Assembly: GCA_019400425.1 (NCBI GenBank)
Contig: JAFREE010000019.1
Coordinates: forward strand, 204,809 to 268,808
Length of the DNA: 64,000 nucleotides
Source: Hymenochaete sp. R1
Lineage: Eukaryota > Basidiomycota > Agaricomycetes > Hymenochaetales > Hymenochaetaceae
Direction of reading: 5' to 3'
The notes under the pieces are model-generated. The model was not told the origin of the DNA. It saw only the letters and a program-made list of their open reading frames with translations, and searched no databases. A program made the translations under genes and the position numbers. Below, one piece after another: positions 39,309 through 51,155 of the stretch. How positions within the stretch are numbered: position 1 is the first letter of the stretch; every line of letters begins with the position of its first letter.

Positions 39309-41581
39309 ATGGGTGGTGGCGCTGTTGCGGTCAACAATGGGGGTGATGCTGGATGGGTACAATTCATGGATCCAAATCGCAAGTGGCACAATAATTGGAG
39401 GTATGAACTATCTCATTTGATGGGGGACACGGACAAATATTGATGCTACATCGGTTCAAGGTTGATCTGTTTGAACGGATGGATTCTTCTCTTGTAGGAG
39501 TCCCTTCAATATCTTGTCTTCATTCATTTCATGGGGTTTCTCTCAGTCTTATCACATCGTCCACGAATGGTTTCGATGCGAGTATGATGAACGGGCTGCA
39601 GTCGCTCACGCAGTGGGAGAATGACTTTAACCACCCGACGGGCAGTATGCTCGGGCTTCTCAACGCCATTCAAGTGAGTATTTATTCTTAGAATCGATTT
39701 ATATTTGGGTGATCTGACTATAGCATTCACTATACAGAATATCGGTTCTCTTGGGGCGTACCCGTTTTCACCTTACCTTTGCGATGGCATTGGGCGTCGA
39801 CCGACCATTTTCTTCGGTGCATTTCTCATGTGTGCTGCTACTGCCATTCAGACAGCTTCAAACTCTGTACGAATGTTCATCGGCGCGAGGTAAGATTGAT
39901 TCGCATCGCTACTCCTTGTGACTTCATTGAATCTATCTGAAGGTTCTTGATTGGATTTGGATTGGCGTTCGCAGGTTAGTTTTGCTCTTTTTATCTGTGC
40001 GCAGTAATCTGACTCTCATATGTTCTCGGTGCTTCTGTAGCAAATGCGGCACCACGTAGGCATCGTCTTCGTTAATGCATATCGGAACTTACTGAATGAT
40101 ACTTTTGATTATAGTACTTGTTTCTGAGGTAGCCTATCCTCCTCACCGCGCTCCAGCAACTTCTATGTATAACTCTCTGTGGTACCTTGGATCAATCATG
40201 TGGGTTCATCGTGAATTGCTGCTGAAAATATTAAATTCCGATGCAAAAATCGCGCTAGTGCTGCTTGGAGTACCTTCGGATCGTTCAAGCTCCAATCCTC
40301 TTGGGCTTGGAGACTGCCTTCCTTATTACAAGGACTTCCATCCGTCATTCAAGTTCGTTACCATCTTCATACGAGAATTTGAATAACCGCTCATTTATGT
40401 AGGTTTGTCTTGTCTGGTTCGCACCGGAATCACCGAGGTGGTTAATTGCTAAGGGTCGGAATACACAAGCTTTGCGAACCCTCGCTTACTACCACGCTGA
40501 CGGTAACGAGTAAGAACTTTGATCGTTCATACTACTTATCGATAAGATTGCTTAAGCCTTTTCCAGGGATGATGCTCTGGTACAATATGAATTCGAGGAA
40601 ATCAAGGCTGCGATCGAACTCGATCGTGCAGTAAGCACCACCTCTGGTTGGCGATCATTCATCCAGACGAAGGGCAACCTGAAGCGTGTTCGCATCATTA
40701 TTGCCCTTGCTTTCTTCTCTCAATGGTCTGGAAATGGACTTGTCTCTTTTTACCTCAACAAAGTCTTCAACACGATTGGTATTACGGATCCCGATATTCA
40801 GCTACTCATCAACGGAATTCTGCAGATCTGGAATTTCTTAATCGCATTGTTCGCGGCGTTGCTCGTCGAGCGTGTGGGCCGTAGGATACTATTTATCACA
40901 TCATGCGCCGGGATGCTGGTCTTTTTCACACTTCAAACGGTTTGCTCGGCTCTGTTCGCTCAGAAGGGTGAAGCCGGTGCAGCTCATGCTGTCATTGCAT
41001 TCATATTCCTCTTTTATGCATTCTACGGGTAGGCTCTTCTAAACCGTTAGTAAATGGTTAAGTTTACTGACGTGACATTGAAGCATTGCTTTCACTCCCC
41101 TCATCGTATCGTACACCGTTGAGATTTTACCATACAACATTCGCGCCAGAGGTCTCATGCTTTTCAACATGTCTGTTTCACTCTCTGTCATTTTCAATCA
41201 ATATGTGAGTTCAAGAACGCATTTGCATCATCTTCGATTAATTTTTCTATCATTATAGGTCAACCCAGTTGCACTGGGAGCTCTCGGTTGGAAATACTAT
41301 GTAAGTTGTCTTCTATTGACTTCGCATACAATCTAATCAACCTTGATGGCAACCAGATTGTATACTGCTGTTGGATCGCATTCGAATTCGTTTTCGTCGT
41401 TCGTTACGTTGTCGAAACGAAAGGTCTGACACTCGAAGAAACCTCGGCAATCTTTGATGGTGAAGACGCAGTCGAGAGAATCGAGCATACGGCAGCCGAG
41501 CACGAAGGCCACGAAATCCGAGAGGACGAGGAAAAGCGCACAAATACGTCGGGATCGCAACAAGAGTTGCCCACTGTTTGA
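39309..41581 (+). CDS. MFS sugar transporter (hexose/lactose-permease type)
   Basis: Thirteen exons: 39309-39400, 39461-39493, 39547-39673, 39738-39889, 39943-39974, 40041-40055, 40115-40199, 40259-40352, 40403-40509, 40567-41028, 41084-41204, 41259-41300, 41357-41581; 528 aa. Family signatures are present: SSTNGFDASMMNGLQ in the first membrane segment, DGIGRRPTIFFG, AYPPHRAPATSMYN, PESPRWLIAKGR, ERVGRRILF, and VETKGLTLEETSAIFDG near the end. This is a plasma-membrane proton-coupled sugar transporter; the exact substrate cannot be read from sequence. Exon 2 (33 nt) was placed because it alone gives RLICLNGWILLFLITSS in frame. Exon 6 is only 15 nt. Confidence 0.9.
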
Positions 41582-42203
41582 ATGTTTAACGAGTCTGATG
41601 ATTAAGATGGATCATACGCGCCTGGAAGCTTCGTATGTTAGGTCCTGCGGACACTAAGATGGTATTATGTATTTATGCGGCGTGTCACAAGACGGGTCCA
41701 TCGATGTATTCTCTTTACAATATTGGTTCTCAAGGAAGTTCGTTCAAATGTATTTATTTGATGGAGTAGCTCCGCCTCCAATAAAATTATGAATTATGAT
41801 TTCCCCCCACATTTCGGAAATTCTTCGAAGCCTTGCAACCTAAAAGGCCACATCGTTAGCATGTATCAAAAGCAGAAGGATTGAAAAAAGAGTATGTGAG
41901 ACGGGTAAGGGTTCAGAGAAATGATTCATGTCAGTGGGGCAGAAGAAGACGAGTACGATGTCTTTTCTTCCTGACCCAAGTCGGCTCCTGGTGCCAGCGT
42001 GTGGTCGACGAACGACGCTCATCACAACAAAAATCAAAAAGGAACACGAGCTCACCAGATAAAACGCTAGGGAGAGCGGGGATAAATATGGTTGATGGAC
42101 GACATCGAAAATAAACCCATCTTAAGCTGTGCTGTATAGCACGTCACGCGTAGTCAAACATGGTACACAAACTATGGAGTGCCGACGAGAAGAGCCATAG
42201 AAT
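41582..42203. other. Spacer between convergent 3' ends
   Basis: 620 bp. No gene seen. Confidence 0.5.
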
Positions 42204-42578
42204 CTAAGACTCTTTCTCTGATCTACGCTTAGATGCTGCATCTGTGTTGTCAGCTGTATGTGAGGTTGCAAGGGGTCTAGTAGTGTCAGGACCCTGAGCC
42301 TCAGCTTGCTCTATCTTTTGCTTCCCTGATAATCAGTCAGAAACGCACAAATGTTCAGCCAAAGATATGAACATACAATCCATCGCGGGTCCTCGCAGCC
42401 CTTGCTTCGTTTGTTCTTTCCGCCTTTCTTGCAGGTCCTTTCGTGCCAAATAATAACCACCACCCGCAGCGATGAGCAAGGCTGACCAGCCTATCATCTG
42501 TGAAAGCATGGAGTGAGAAAAATTTGAAGGTTCAAAAGCGGAAAAAAAACCTGTTACCATGCTTTGAGGGTTGTTCAT
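42204..42578 (-). CDS. Small single-pass membrane protein
   Basis: Exons 42558-42578, 42377-42497, 42204-42325; 87 aa. After a short start (MNNPQSM) comes a membrane segment (MIGWSALLIAAGGGYYLA) and a charged helix (RKDLQERRKEQTKQ), then RGPAMDWKQKIEQAE and a polar tail ending SKRRSEKES. The layout resembles small fungal proteins of unknown function with one N-terminal membrane helix (possibly the DUF4748 type), and it could sit in a mitochondrial or ER membrane; neither is proven. Both introns keep frame. It is divergent from NSE3 across 230 bp. Confidence 0.65.
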
Positions 42579-42808
42579 TCTGATTACTTGAAGTTTGGGC
42601 CTTGAGCAACGTAAGGAAACAGGAATTCAGCAAGCTAGAAGTGAGTATGCAAGGACGGCGACCATGATGACAAGCTTTTTTCAGCGTGACATATGTGACG
42701 TAACGTGGCAATGTAACGCCTGCATTTCGCGTCTCGTTTACTTTAGCTTTAGACTTGAAGTTCCTTTACCTTATTTTCCTACTTACACAATTCCCAGGTT
42801 ATAAACAA

Positions 42809-44243
42809 ATGGTACGCACTATTGTACAACCAAACGGGAGGTCACAGACCTACATGTCACAACGATCAAGGGCCGGTCCTAGTCAAAGCCAGGGCCAATC
42901 TCGGACACAGCGTGGTCGACAGGATGAGGAAGAGGATGAAGGAGAGGAAGAAATTGACATGAGAGAGGCTAATGAAGATGAAGACCATGCTAATGGCACT
43001 TCTGACGTACGAATTTCTAAGCTTGCTGTATGAATGCTTGTCTAGAACTAATGTTTTCTGCAGGACTTAACACGGAAAGCAAATGCGCTCGTTAGGCTTG
43101 CGCTCTTCAACGAATCCAGACGCATCGCTCTCCGAAGAGAAGAAATTAATAAGCGCAGTGTGTCTTTTCCTTTGTTCAAAAGTAATTGTGTATCTCATTA
43201 TTTCCTCGACACCAGTACTGAGCGAGAACACGCGTCTATTTAACACTGTATTTTCTGTGGCTCAAAAAATCTTACAAAGTACCTTCGGTATGGAGCTGGT
43301 CGAACTCATGGGCCGCGCAGAACGCGAGCGCGAACAAAATGGAGTTGGAGATGAGGGAAATGGAGAGGTTGGTACTGGTCTTAAGAAAAAAGGTATGGCG
43401 GAATCGAATTACACTTTAGGTTTGTATAAAACATTGCAATTTCACAGCTGCTTCCTCCGGATCGAAGTCGTATATTCTGCGATCCACTCTTGCTGATGCG
43501 CTTTTAGTGGAGACGGTAGAAGTATTGGAAAGTCTGAATGAAGCGGAAATGGAAGATGTCTTGCTCCCGGACGATGAAGAACCTGCTCAACCAACTGGAA
43601 CTATCCTGAGTTGGAACACGGCTGACCAGCTCAGCGGTCTTGGTTTCCTATATGTTATTCTGTCCATCATCCTTGTCAATGGACACAGTCTAAGTGACCG
43701 TAAGCCCTGGGCCCATTTGCACGTTACCATTTAATAACCATGCCCTGCAGCCGAACTCAAGAAACATCTCAAAACCTTTCGACTTCCGATGACCGCATCG
43801 ATAGAATTCTCCCCTCACTCGACGCACCGGAAGATGTCCATAGACACGTATCTCTTCAACCTCGTCAAGCAAGGCCACCTCGACAAAATAAAGATTGGCC
43901 CCGGTGGTATGCTGAAACCTACCCAAGGTAGACATATTTCCCGTCTCCCCTTTAATAGTGTATTAAAGCACGTTGGTGGACAGGTAAACGGACTCGAGGA
44001 GGAGATGGTGATGACGATTCGTCGTTCGAATGGCGTTGGGGTGCTCGCGCCTACGCAGAAGTCGGCGAACGGGCCATTGCGGAGTTTGTTGCGAATTTTA
44101 TGGCGGACCGAGCCGTACGCGGGAATCCTGGCGAAGAAGAGCGTCCGAGAGGAGTTAGGGAAAGGGAAAGAGAGCAGGCTTACACATCATTGATAAAGGA
44201 TATTACGAGGGCTGCTGGTGGAAAGCTGCAGGATATACGGTAG
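42809..44243 (+). CDS. NSE3: SMC5/6 complex subunit Nse3 (MAGE domain)
   Basis: Exons 42809-43006, 43064-43157, 43216-43392, 43448-43699, 43751-43927, 43984-44243; 385 aa. A disordered acidic start (EEEDEGEEEID) precedes the MAGE homology domain: NALVRLALFNESRRIALRRE, ENTRLFNTVFSVAQKILQST, GMELVEL, GLGFLYVILSIILVNGHSLS, and the C-terminal FEWRWGARAYAEVGERAIAE. Nse3 joins Nse1 and Nse4 and binds DNA in the nuclear SMC5/6 complex, which resolves recombination intermediates. The last exon must be read in the frame giving FEWRWG; a longer alternative frame there is a shadow. Confidence 0.92.
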
Positions 44244-44616
44244 CAATGAGGCTTGATGTAGGAGAAGTGCGTTTTATGTGATTATATCATAATATACTCG
44301 AGTATGTATATGATTACATTTGGTGTAGGGACTTTTTTTACTCAGGATAGTAGTTTTATAGCACATTTTCTTTGAACGCCTCTCTTGGTCTATGTGTAAA
44401 CTCGTAAAGAGTGGCCAGGTCAAATGAACGTACGGAGCGATCTACTCCAGCCTATGGGTATCTGTAGTATGCCACCACAATCTACCTTTGAATACATGAA
44501 ACGACTAATGCAACAATTTGTAATTGCGCAACGCAAAAAATAAAATCCACTGAGAAGCTTTCATCCAGGAATGGGATCCACTCATCACTTCCCCCATACC
44601 ATTCCTTCCCGTTCGC
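44244..44616. other. Spacer between convergent 3' ends
   Basis: 370 bp between NSE3 and the sorting nexin gene. No gene seen. Confidence 0.5.
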
Positions 44617-47568
44617 TCAGCCGCCAACACCCAACAGCCCCATCATCACCTCACTCATCGGCCTCGCCCCAACTCCTCGTGAATGGTCTAACACATGCGG
44701 CGGCGGTTTCGATAACGGTTCCGGATCTCTTACGCTTGGATCACACAAATCCTTCTCGTAGATGGAAGTCACTCGAGGGCCGGGGAGGGTTGCGGCGAAT
44801 TCGGCGGGAGAAGCATCGAAGAGAGCACGGGTGGATTTGAGGCGAATGAGAATCTGCGAGTGAGAAATGTGTGTTGCAAAGGATCAAGGAAGCCGAAATT
44901 TTTGTCAGCTCTGCTTAGGGCAAAGGGAGCTTTGAAGAACAGAGCACAAACTTTTTCGTAGAAAGCAATCTCCCCGTCAAGATGTGCTTTTGTGATCCGC
45001 TCGAAATCCTCCCGCTTCTGCGTATGGTACACATCGAACTCGGCCATCGTTGTATTCAGCACAGTTTCGCATCGCACATTCATATCATCCTCATTCGCAA
45101 TACTGGCTTTCATAGGTTCCGAGATCAAACCGTCCTGTTGCAGGGAATTCGATGCCTGCGATACGGATGCTGTGGTGTTCGCCAGGGTGTTTGAGATCAC
45201 CGGGCTAGTGGGATTATCTTCTTTGAAACGCGTAAGGGTTTCGCGGTGGATCGCCATAATAGGCTACGATTGATTTAGGTAAATGCTCAGATAATTGAAC
45301 AGCGGGAGAAGAAGTACTAACAGTGTATACGACAGAAGGATGTGCGACGTCTTTAAGTGAGTCTTCAATATCGAGCATAGATCGCCTTGCCTAGACGGAA
45401 TACTTTAGCATATTATACGCCATCACTCTCCGGACGTTCGAGAGACGTACATGGGTATCATAAAGGTCCGCGACGCCTTGAAGAGTCTCTGCCGTTCTCT
45501 GCATACACTTTGTGAAACACAAACAATCTATATGATCCATAACCGGTGAGATATTTTTATCAGTGAAGTTGAACAAAGACGAAAGCGGCTTACCAGTACA
45601 ATCGTCTTTCCAGCACCAATCCCCGTTTGTGTTCATTAAACCCTTCCTACGGCTAAGACTGTTCCGCAACCTCGAGGATGAGGGAGACGAAGGTGAAAGT
45701 GATAAATCTGGGTCATAGTCATCCCCGCCCCCGTTCTCGCCATCGTTGTCGTCGCAAACAACGTCACCAATTGGCGTTGACGTGATCAACGATAGAATGT
45801 GGTATGATAATAATCGCTCCGCTTTTGACATCTCTATCGAAACACGGAGAAAAACAGCGATTCAGTACTTCGAGGAATCCAAACTAATACAAAAACAACA
45901 CACCAAGTCTTGCTCCTCGAAACTGTCCAAATGTTTCTCTTAGTCTCTGAACTCCCTTCGTTACTGCACTTGTGTGGTTCTCGAACCGCTGAAGAGTATC
46001 CTCCGCGTCTTCTACGTCGATTTGGAAAGCAGGGTGATAGACACTTCCATAAAAAGATGAGCCCGTAGGTGCTCGATTCAAGTATCGAGGAGAATCTCGA
46101 CGCCATTCCTGTGCGCGTGCATGTAACGCCGTTAAAATCGATGCTTCTCAATCAGTACTGGATGATAACTCTTACCGCCTCATTTTCACAACTCAGGAAA
46201 AACGTCAACTCTTCCGCATAGCGTGCTACGGGATGTCTTATGATTTTCTTGAGATACTGATCCAGTGCTCCTCTACGTGCCTCAACAAATTGTGACCCTA
46301 ATCGGCCTGCGTATTGCTTGGCTGGGAGTGGCGGAAGAGCAATGCCTGGAAGAGATGCAGAGAGTGTTCGATGAAGAGCTACGAAGTGCGAAAAGCGGCG
46401 TTGAACATTTATAATATGAATTCGTTCTTCCTGACCCTCTTCCTCAAAATCAACTTCTTCGTTCACTTCATCTCCGGTTGACGAGATACTGAAAGATGTG
46501 GTAATATTGTAAATGGTGAACGCTGCAACGCTGCTCGAGGCCGTGCGTTTTTCGGGTGAATGTACAGAGACAGTAAATTCAGGTAGTTTGCTCCGCCATG
46601 ACGGGCCCGCCTCGATAAAGTGCATATTTGGGTTATGCTCTAGCTCGCCATCTATTTCAGAAGCTGTGCTCACTGCACTTGAATCTCGGACATGTCTTGA
46701 AATTACGGATTTCAAGCCGTCGGGGTCGCCGAAGGATATCCCATCATGACCGTTAATGGACGCGGCGGGTGCTGAGGCCCCGCGAAGAATGAATTCTTCA
46801 GCACCACTGGTAACGAAGTATGAGAAGCGGTTTAGACTCTTGCCGCCAAGGAGACTGCGTCGAAGCTGCTGACGGAGCCACTCGCCCGTTGTCTGAGGAA
46901 TGAGGGGTGTTTGAGTTTGAGGACGCGTTTCGTCATACTCAGGCTTGATAGTCTTTGAAGAAGCGTCTCGCTGGTGCGTAGCCCCATAATCCGTCTGATT
47001 GTCATATATCGTAGAAATTTCTGTGGTAAACTATACGTGTATTTAGAAGACGGGCGATAGCAAGCCATGCATAATGTAGAAGCAAGAAACTGACTGTGTA
47101 ATATGAGTGCGGTAAGACTCCAACCTGACCCCCCCGTTCGTCGTCGTCGTCGTCGTCGTCGTCCTCTCCATCATCATGGGCATCCAAGGGTATCCTGGCC
47201 AAACTCCAATCAACAGAAGGGATGATCTCTTCTCTCAATATCTCGATTTCATCGCCCGCTTTCAATTTAAGCTCCCGAGAGGACCAGTCACCATCGAAAT
47301 CGTATAGGACGCGTGCGGGTCGTCCACGAGCGAGCTCATAGTTAGTTGTTGTTTCACAAGTTGCGGCCTCTGGGCTTTTTGTAGAACTTCGTTCGATGTC
47401 GGAAAGAGACAAACCTTCAAGGTCGCGTCCGAGATGCTCTGTCCATGCATACGAGCTGTTAATACCCGCATCAAAGTTAGAAGTAGGTCGTGTCAAAAGC
47501 GGCTCAGCGGCGTTTGATGAGCCTGCGACAATCGTTGAAAGTTTTGAGCGTCGAGGGAAGGTGGACAT
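44617..47568 (-). CDS. SH3-PX-BAR sorting nexin (SNX9/18/33-like)
   Basis: Eight exons: 47095-47568, 46176-47030, 45904-46108, 45594-45833, 45451-45527, 45322-45390, 44952-45263, 44617-44853; 822 aa. An SH3 domain spans about residues 83-158 (ARVLYDFDGDWSSRELKLK... VGVLPHSYYT) with an acidic insert encoded by a GAC repeat. A PX domain follows at about 305-443 (FTVSVHSPEKR, RRFSHFVALHRTL, PPLPAKQY, FLSCENEA). The rest is a helical BAR-type region (MSKAERLLSYHI, TLQGVADLYDTH, FDVYHTQKREDFERITKAHL). Such proteins bind phosphoinositides and shape membranes in endocytosis. It is divergent from the orphan gene at 47871. Confidence 0.87.
47138..47163. repeat. TCG/GAC trinucleotide repeat in coding sequence
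   Basis: Eight to nine perfect units of CGT/TCG on the plus strand encode an aspartate run (DDDDDDDDE) in the SH3 domain of the sorting nexin. Such runs are prone to length change. Confidence 0.85.
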
Positions 47569-47870
47569 GAGTAAGAGAGACGCAGAATGAGAGGAGGATG
47601 AGGATAGGGGGTGGTAAACGCTGAGAACATCAGAACATCCCGTCTCGCGTGCCTCGGCCCGACGCACTTCCAGCTCGGACCACCACCACCACCGCCTTCA
47701 TCATTACCTCCCACTCTTCTCTGGAGGCTTGCTTCAACGATATTTCGAGGAGCTTCCGTCGTTCAAAATAAAATATATGACCGTATCTAGTGTCTCGCTG
47801 GTGCAGATAAGTAGAAAACTTACCGAGTAACTCAACTCTGTGGCTGGAGTAAGGGCCAACCTGAGCCATC
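47569..47870. promoter_or_regulatory. Divergent promoter region, sorting nexin / orphan basic protein
   Basis: 302 bp separate the two start codons, so one region must serve both genes. No specific factor site was recognised; a GGT/CCA-type repeat (CCACCACCACCACCG) lies near 47681-47695. Confidence 0.5.
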
Positions 47871-48740
47871 ATGGTAAGTCCTTCACTTCGTCCTATATAT
47901 TTCCGATTGGCGCTGACTATCCAAAGGCAAAGCGGAGCATTACAGAGAAAGATGAATGGCAGCCAAGAACTCCATCTAAGAGGAAGAGGACCACGAGCCA
48001 GTCAAACCCGAAGGAGTTGTCGTCCCCTAGCACTCCCCGAAAAAAGATGATCACTTATTCTGTTCGGAAGCCTGCGCATTCAACCCGGGACAGTAAAAGC
48101 AGTAAGATTCACAGACGTTTGTGGAGTTTCTGCGGTTTATGAACCCTTTTTCTAGAAATAACTCCAGAGCCTCGTACGCCGAATAGAAAGAATGTCTTAT
48201 CATCTCCGCGCAAAGCCACCCCGCGACCTCGAAATGATAGTGAAGATGACGGTGAGCAAACTTGTCTTTTCACTTCAAAGCAGTGCATCTCAATATATTA
48301 TCGAGACGCGCATGTCGAGTTCTCCACAGTAAAGATGCAAGAAATAGTCCAGAAATACTATTCGAGTCCCAAAAAGGCGATGCCCAGAAGAGATATCTAC
48401 TGGTTAGAAGCGACGAAGGAAGAGAGGAAGAATGAGCGAGTGCAATCAATTCTCTCTAAAAATCTGGTGTCTCATCCTTTACTCTTGAAGTGCGTTGGCT
48501 AAGCTTGAAGAAAGAGAGACAATAGTTAGGGAGAGACGGAAAGAGTAAGTTAGACCCATTCAACCACACGCAAAGCAAACGTATAGCCTCCTTAACTACA
48601 GGATCTTTACGCGCCTAGCAGGCCTTGGATACTCAGATGAAGCCATCTCAAGAGATAATTTGGACCACGAAGCAGACCGCGAGAGATGGTGGAGACTGGT
48701 AGAAGGTATGGAACCCTTAAGTGAAGCTAGTAAGCATTAG
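47871..48740 (+). CDS. Orphan basic, probably nuclear protein
   Basis: Six exons: 47871-47873, 47927-48101, 48156-48251, 48330-48439, 48504-48544, 48602-48740; 187 aa. The first coding exon is only the ATG. The N-terminal 90 residues are basic and rich in Ser/Pro/Thr with several TP and SP sites (RTPSKRKRTT, SSPSTPRKKM, EPRTPNRK), which suggests nuclear location and possible CDK phosphorylation. A charged helix (EATKEERKNERLEERETIVRERR, read across an intron) leads to a compact C-terminus (LAGLGYSDEAISRD, DRERWWRLVE). I cannot name the family. The junction of exons 4 and 5 is the least certain. Confidence 0.6.
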
Positions 48741-49304
48741 AACAGTCCTCGTTTCGTTGTTCCGACTTACAGCCTTCTCAAGTTTGGGCTAGAATAAGCT
48801 CCACGCTATGCAAAATTCTCGACAGAAGATGCAAGCTCATTGTAAACGGGCCTAACCGAGAGAGTATTTAATCACCTCTTCGCAATGCTGTACCCTTCGG
48901 GTTTTCTTCTCGCCTTCCATTTAATCTCGGCGCTGCTTCTGGCTTACCAACCTATGCCCCCAAGTTCTGATATTATTCAATGCTATCGATGATTTTTTTT
49001 GTTACTGCTGTATATCGCTGTTGTATATCGAGTCTCTGTTTTTGAAAAACTCTCTGCGCGGGCATTAATATCGTTAAGCAATTTCTTTCCGGCTTCCAAC
49101 TTAACTCGTACCGGAACTACGTCCTTGGCCCCAAATTCTGCATTAATTAATATTAATATATTTCGCCAAGATAACATCACGTGCATTTTCGTGGACAAGT
49201 TTCGTTGTCTGGCTACGTCCCATCATTATCCTCGGTATATAGACTACCTCCAGTCTTTCTGTTTCTAGACCGGTGCGAAGGCTTTATGTTGACATAGTAC
49301 GATC
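48741..49304. other. Spacer
   Basis: 560 bp; includes the probable upstream region of the flavoprotein gene. No gene seen. Confidence 0.45.
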
Positions 49305-51067
49305 ATGAAACATGACCTGAGCAAGGCAAGTCATTCGGCACCTAGACGTTTTCTCGCTTAGTAGTTCTCAGGCTGAACCTTGCTGATAGAACGATGCGGC
49401 CGGCGCCTTTGTTGAGCATGAGCTATCTGAGATATTTGATCCAGTCACCCTCCCCTGTGGGCGTAAAGTTTCCAATAAACTTGTTAAAGTGTGTTCTCAA
49501 TTCTTCTTCAAACCCATCTGTTGCTTACATATACGTCTGTTTTCAGGCAGCAACGTACGAACATCTCGCTTCTTACGGCGGTGGTCCGCCCAACAAAGAC
49601 CTTTTGAGTTTATATGGTACTTGGGGATCTGGTGGATGGGGCATGATCATCACCGGGAATGTCCAAATATCACCATCGCATTTGTCATTGGGCGCGGACA
49701 TGGTTGTGCCCGAACGTTTGGATGAAGCGAGTGTAAGACCGTTCAAGGAGCTCGCCTGCACTATGCATGGATCAAATACGAGATTATCTACCAGGGACGC
49801 AGGGGACAAAAGACCACTAGCCATTATGCAGCTTAATCACACAGGAAGACAAGCACCAAATTTTATCGGCGGGAGGCCATTGTATCAACGTCCGTTGTCG
49901 GCGAGCGCAACGAAAGTAGGAAACTCATCCAAAAATGGAAGATTCACTCGTGCAGTGAATGACATTCTGTTCAGTGAGGCTCGTGCAATGGAAACGTCGG
50001 ACATAGACGACGTTGTGGAAGGGTTCGTACGGGGCGCGCTTTTGGCAGTAAAAGCTGGATTTGATGGGGTTCAAATCCATGCTGCACATGGATGTGAGCC
50101 TTTCCCCTGACCCTTTAGTCGCATGGCCACTTATGAAGAAAACCATTCAGACCTTCTTTCTCAATTCATCTCCCGAAAGACGAATCTTCGACCAGTGGAA
50201 GACCTTTACAGCGAGCCTCTTGCTCTCCTGCGACGCGTATTCTACGCTGTGCGTACCACCGTGCCGTCGAATTTTATTGTTGGAATAAAGCTCAATGCGT
50301 CTGATTACACGGCTGGAGGATTGCAATTGGAGGAAGGCGTGGCACATTTGCATGAAATTGCTCGATGGGGAATGACGGGCTCAAAAGAGGGTGAGGTATG
50401 CTCTGATCATGGTGTGGACTTGATTGAGATTAGCGGTGGTGATTACGAAGCGCCTGGTAAGCCTTCCCATGTTGCTTTTAGTGAAAAAAAAAACGGTTCC
50501 CCTTATTATCACGACGTATTAGAGTTCATGAAATCAGCTTCTGATCGCCAAATTTTTTTCGAGTCGTTCTCTCGAGTAGCGGTTCAGACCGTCGAGACAT
50601 CCCACAACGCCTTAGGGAAACCAACTCCACTCATAATGCTTACAGGCGGACTCCGAACCCGTTCTCAGTTAACAGACGTTTTGACCAGGAGACATGCGCA
50701 CCTATTAGGACTTGCGCGGTTGGCAATTATGGAGCCTGATTTGCCGAACCAACTCCTTCACGCTTACTCGACGGACAAAAATGGAGGTCAAACAGAAGTA
50801 GGACAGGCAAGTCTGCTGAAATGGGAGACGGACAAATCTCCCGAGCCCAAGTCTCCAAGCTGGTGGCCAAAGCTGATTGGTGCTGGCATTGGAGTGGCGT
50901 GGTATTCTGTTGCGATGCATCGGATCGCCCGAAGGGAACGCCTGCCATTTGGTGATCATTGGATATCTACCCTGCTTGAGATGTACTTTGGCTGGTGGTG
51001 GCGACTGATACCAGTCGTCGTAGTCGCTCTAATGGTCATGCTGCTGGCATGGCTCGCAAGTGTATAA
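49305..51067 (+). CDS. Old Yellow Enzyme-like NADH:flavin oxidoreductase with a C-terminal membrane anchor
   Basis: Exons 49390-49488, 49547-50093, 50151-50456, 50523-51067, plus a tentative first exon 49305-49325; about 505 aa. The FMN-binding TIM barrel is clear: DPVTLPCG, LYGTWGSGGWGMIITGNVQ, QLNHTGRQAP, VQIHAAHGYLLSQFISRKTN, VDLIEISGGDYE and LIMLTGGLRTR. These enzymes use NAD(P)H to reduce activated alkenes or other acceptors. The C-terminus is unusual for the family: after the barrel come W-rich segments and a strong membrane helix (LIPVVVVALMVMLLAWLA), so it is probably tail-anchored. The barrel frame has no in-frame ATG after a stop at about 49387; the proposed start needs a GC-AG intron (49326-49389). 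Confidence 0.8.
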
Positions 51068-51155
51068 ATAGGTGCGTGTAGAATAATGTATTTCCTAATC
51101 TGCTGTAATTGACATGATAGGCATTTGCTATTTGCTACGGATACAGCTGCCTTTC

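Noticed and set aside
43984..44193. Reading the last NSE3 exon in the frame VNGLEEEMVMTIRRSNG...
   Set aside because: The other frame gives the MAGE signature FEWRWGARAYAEVGE and joins in phase with the previous exon.
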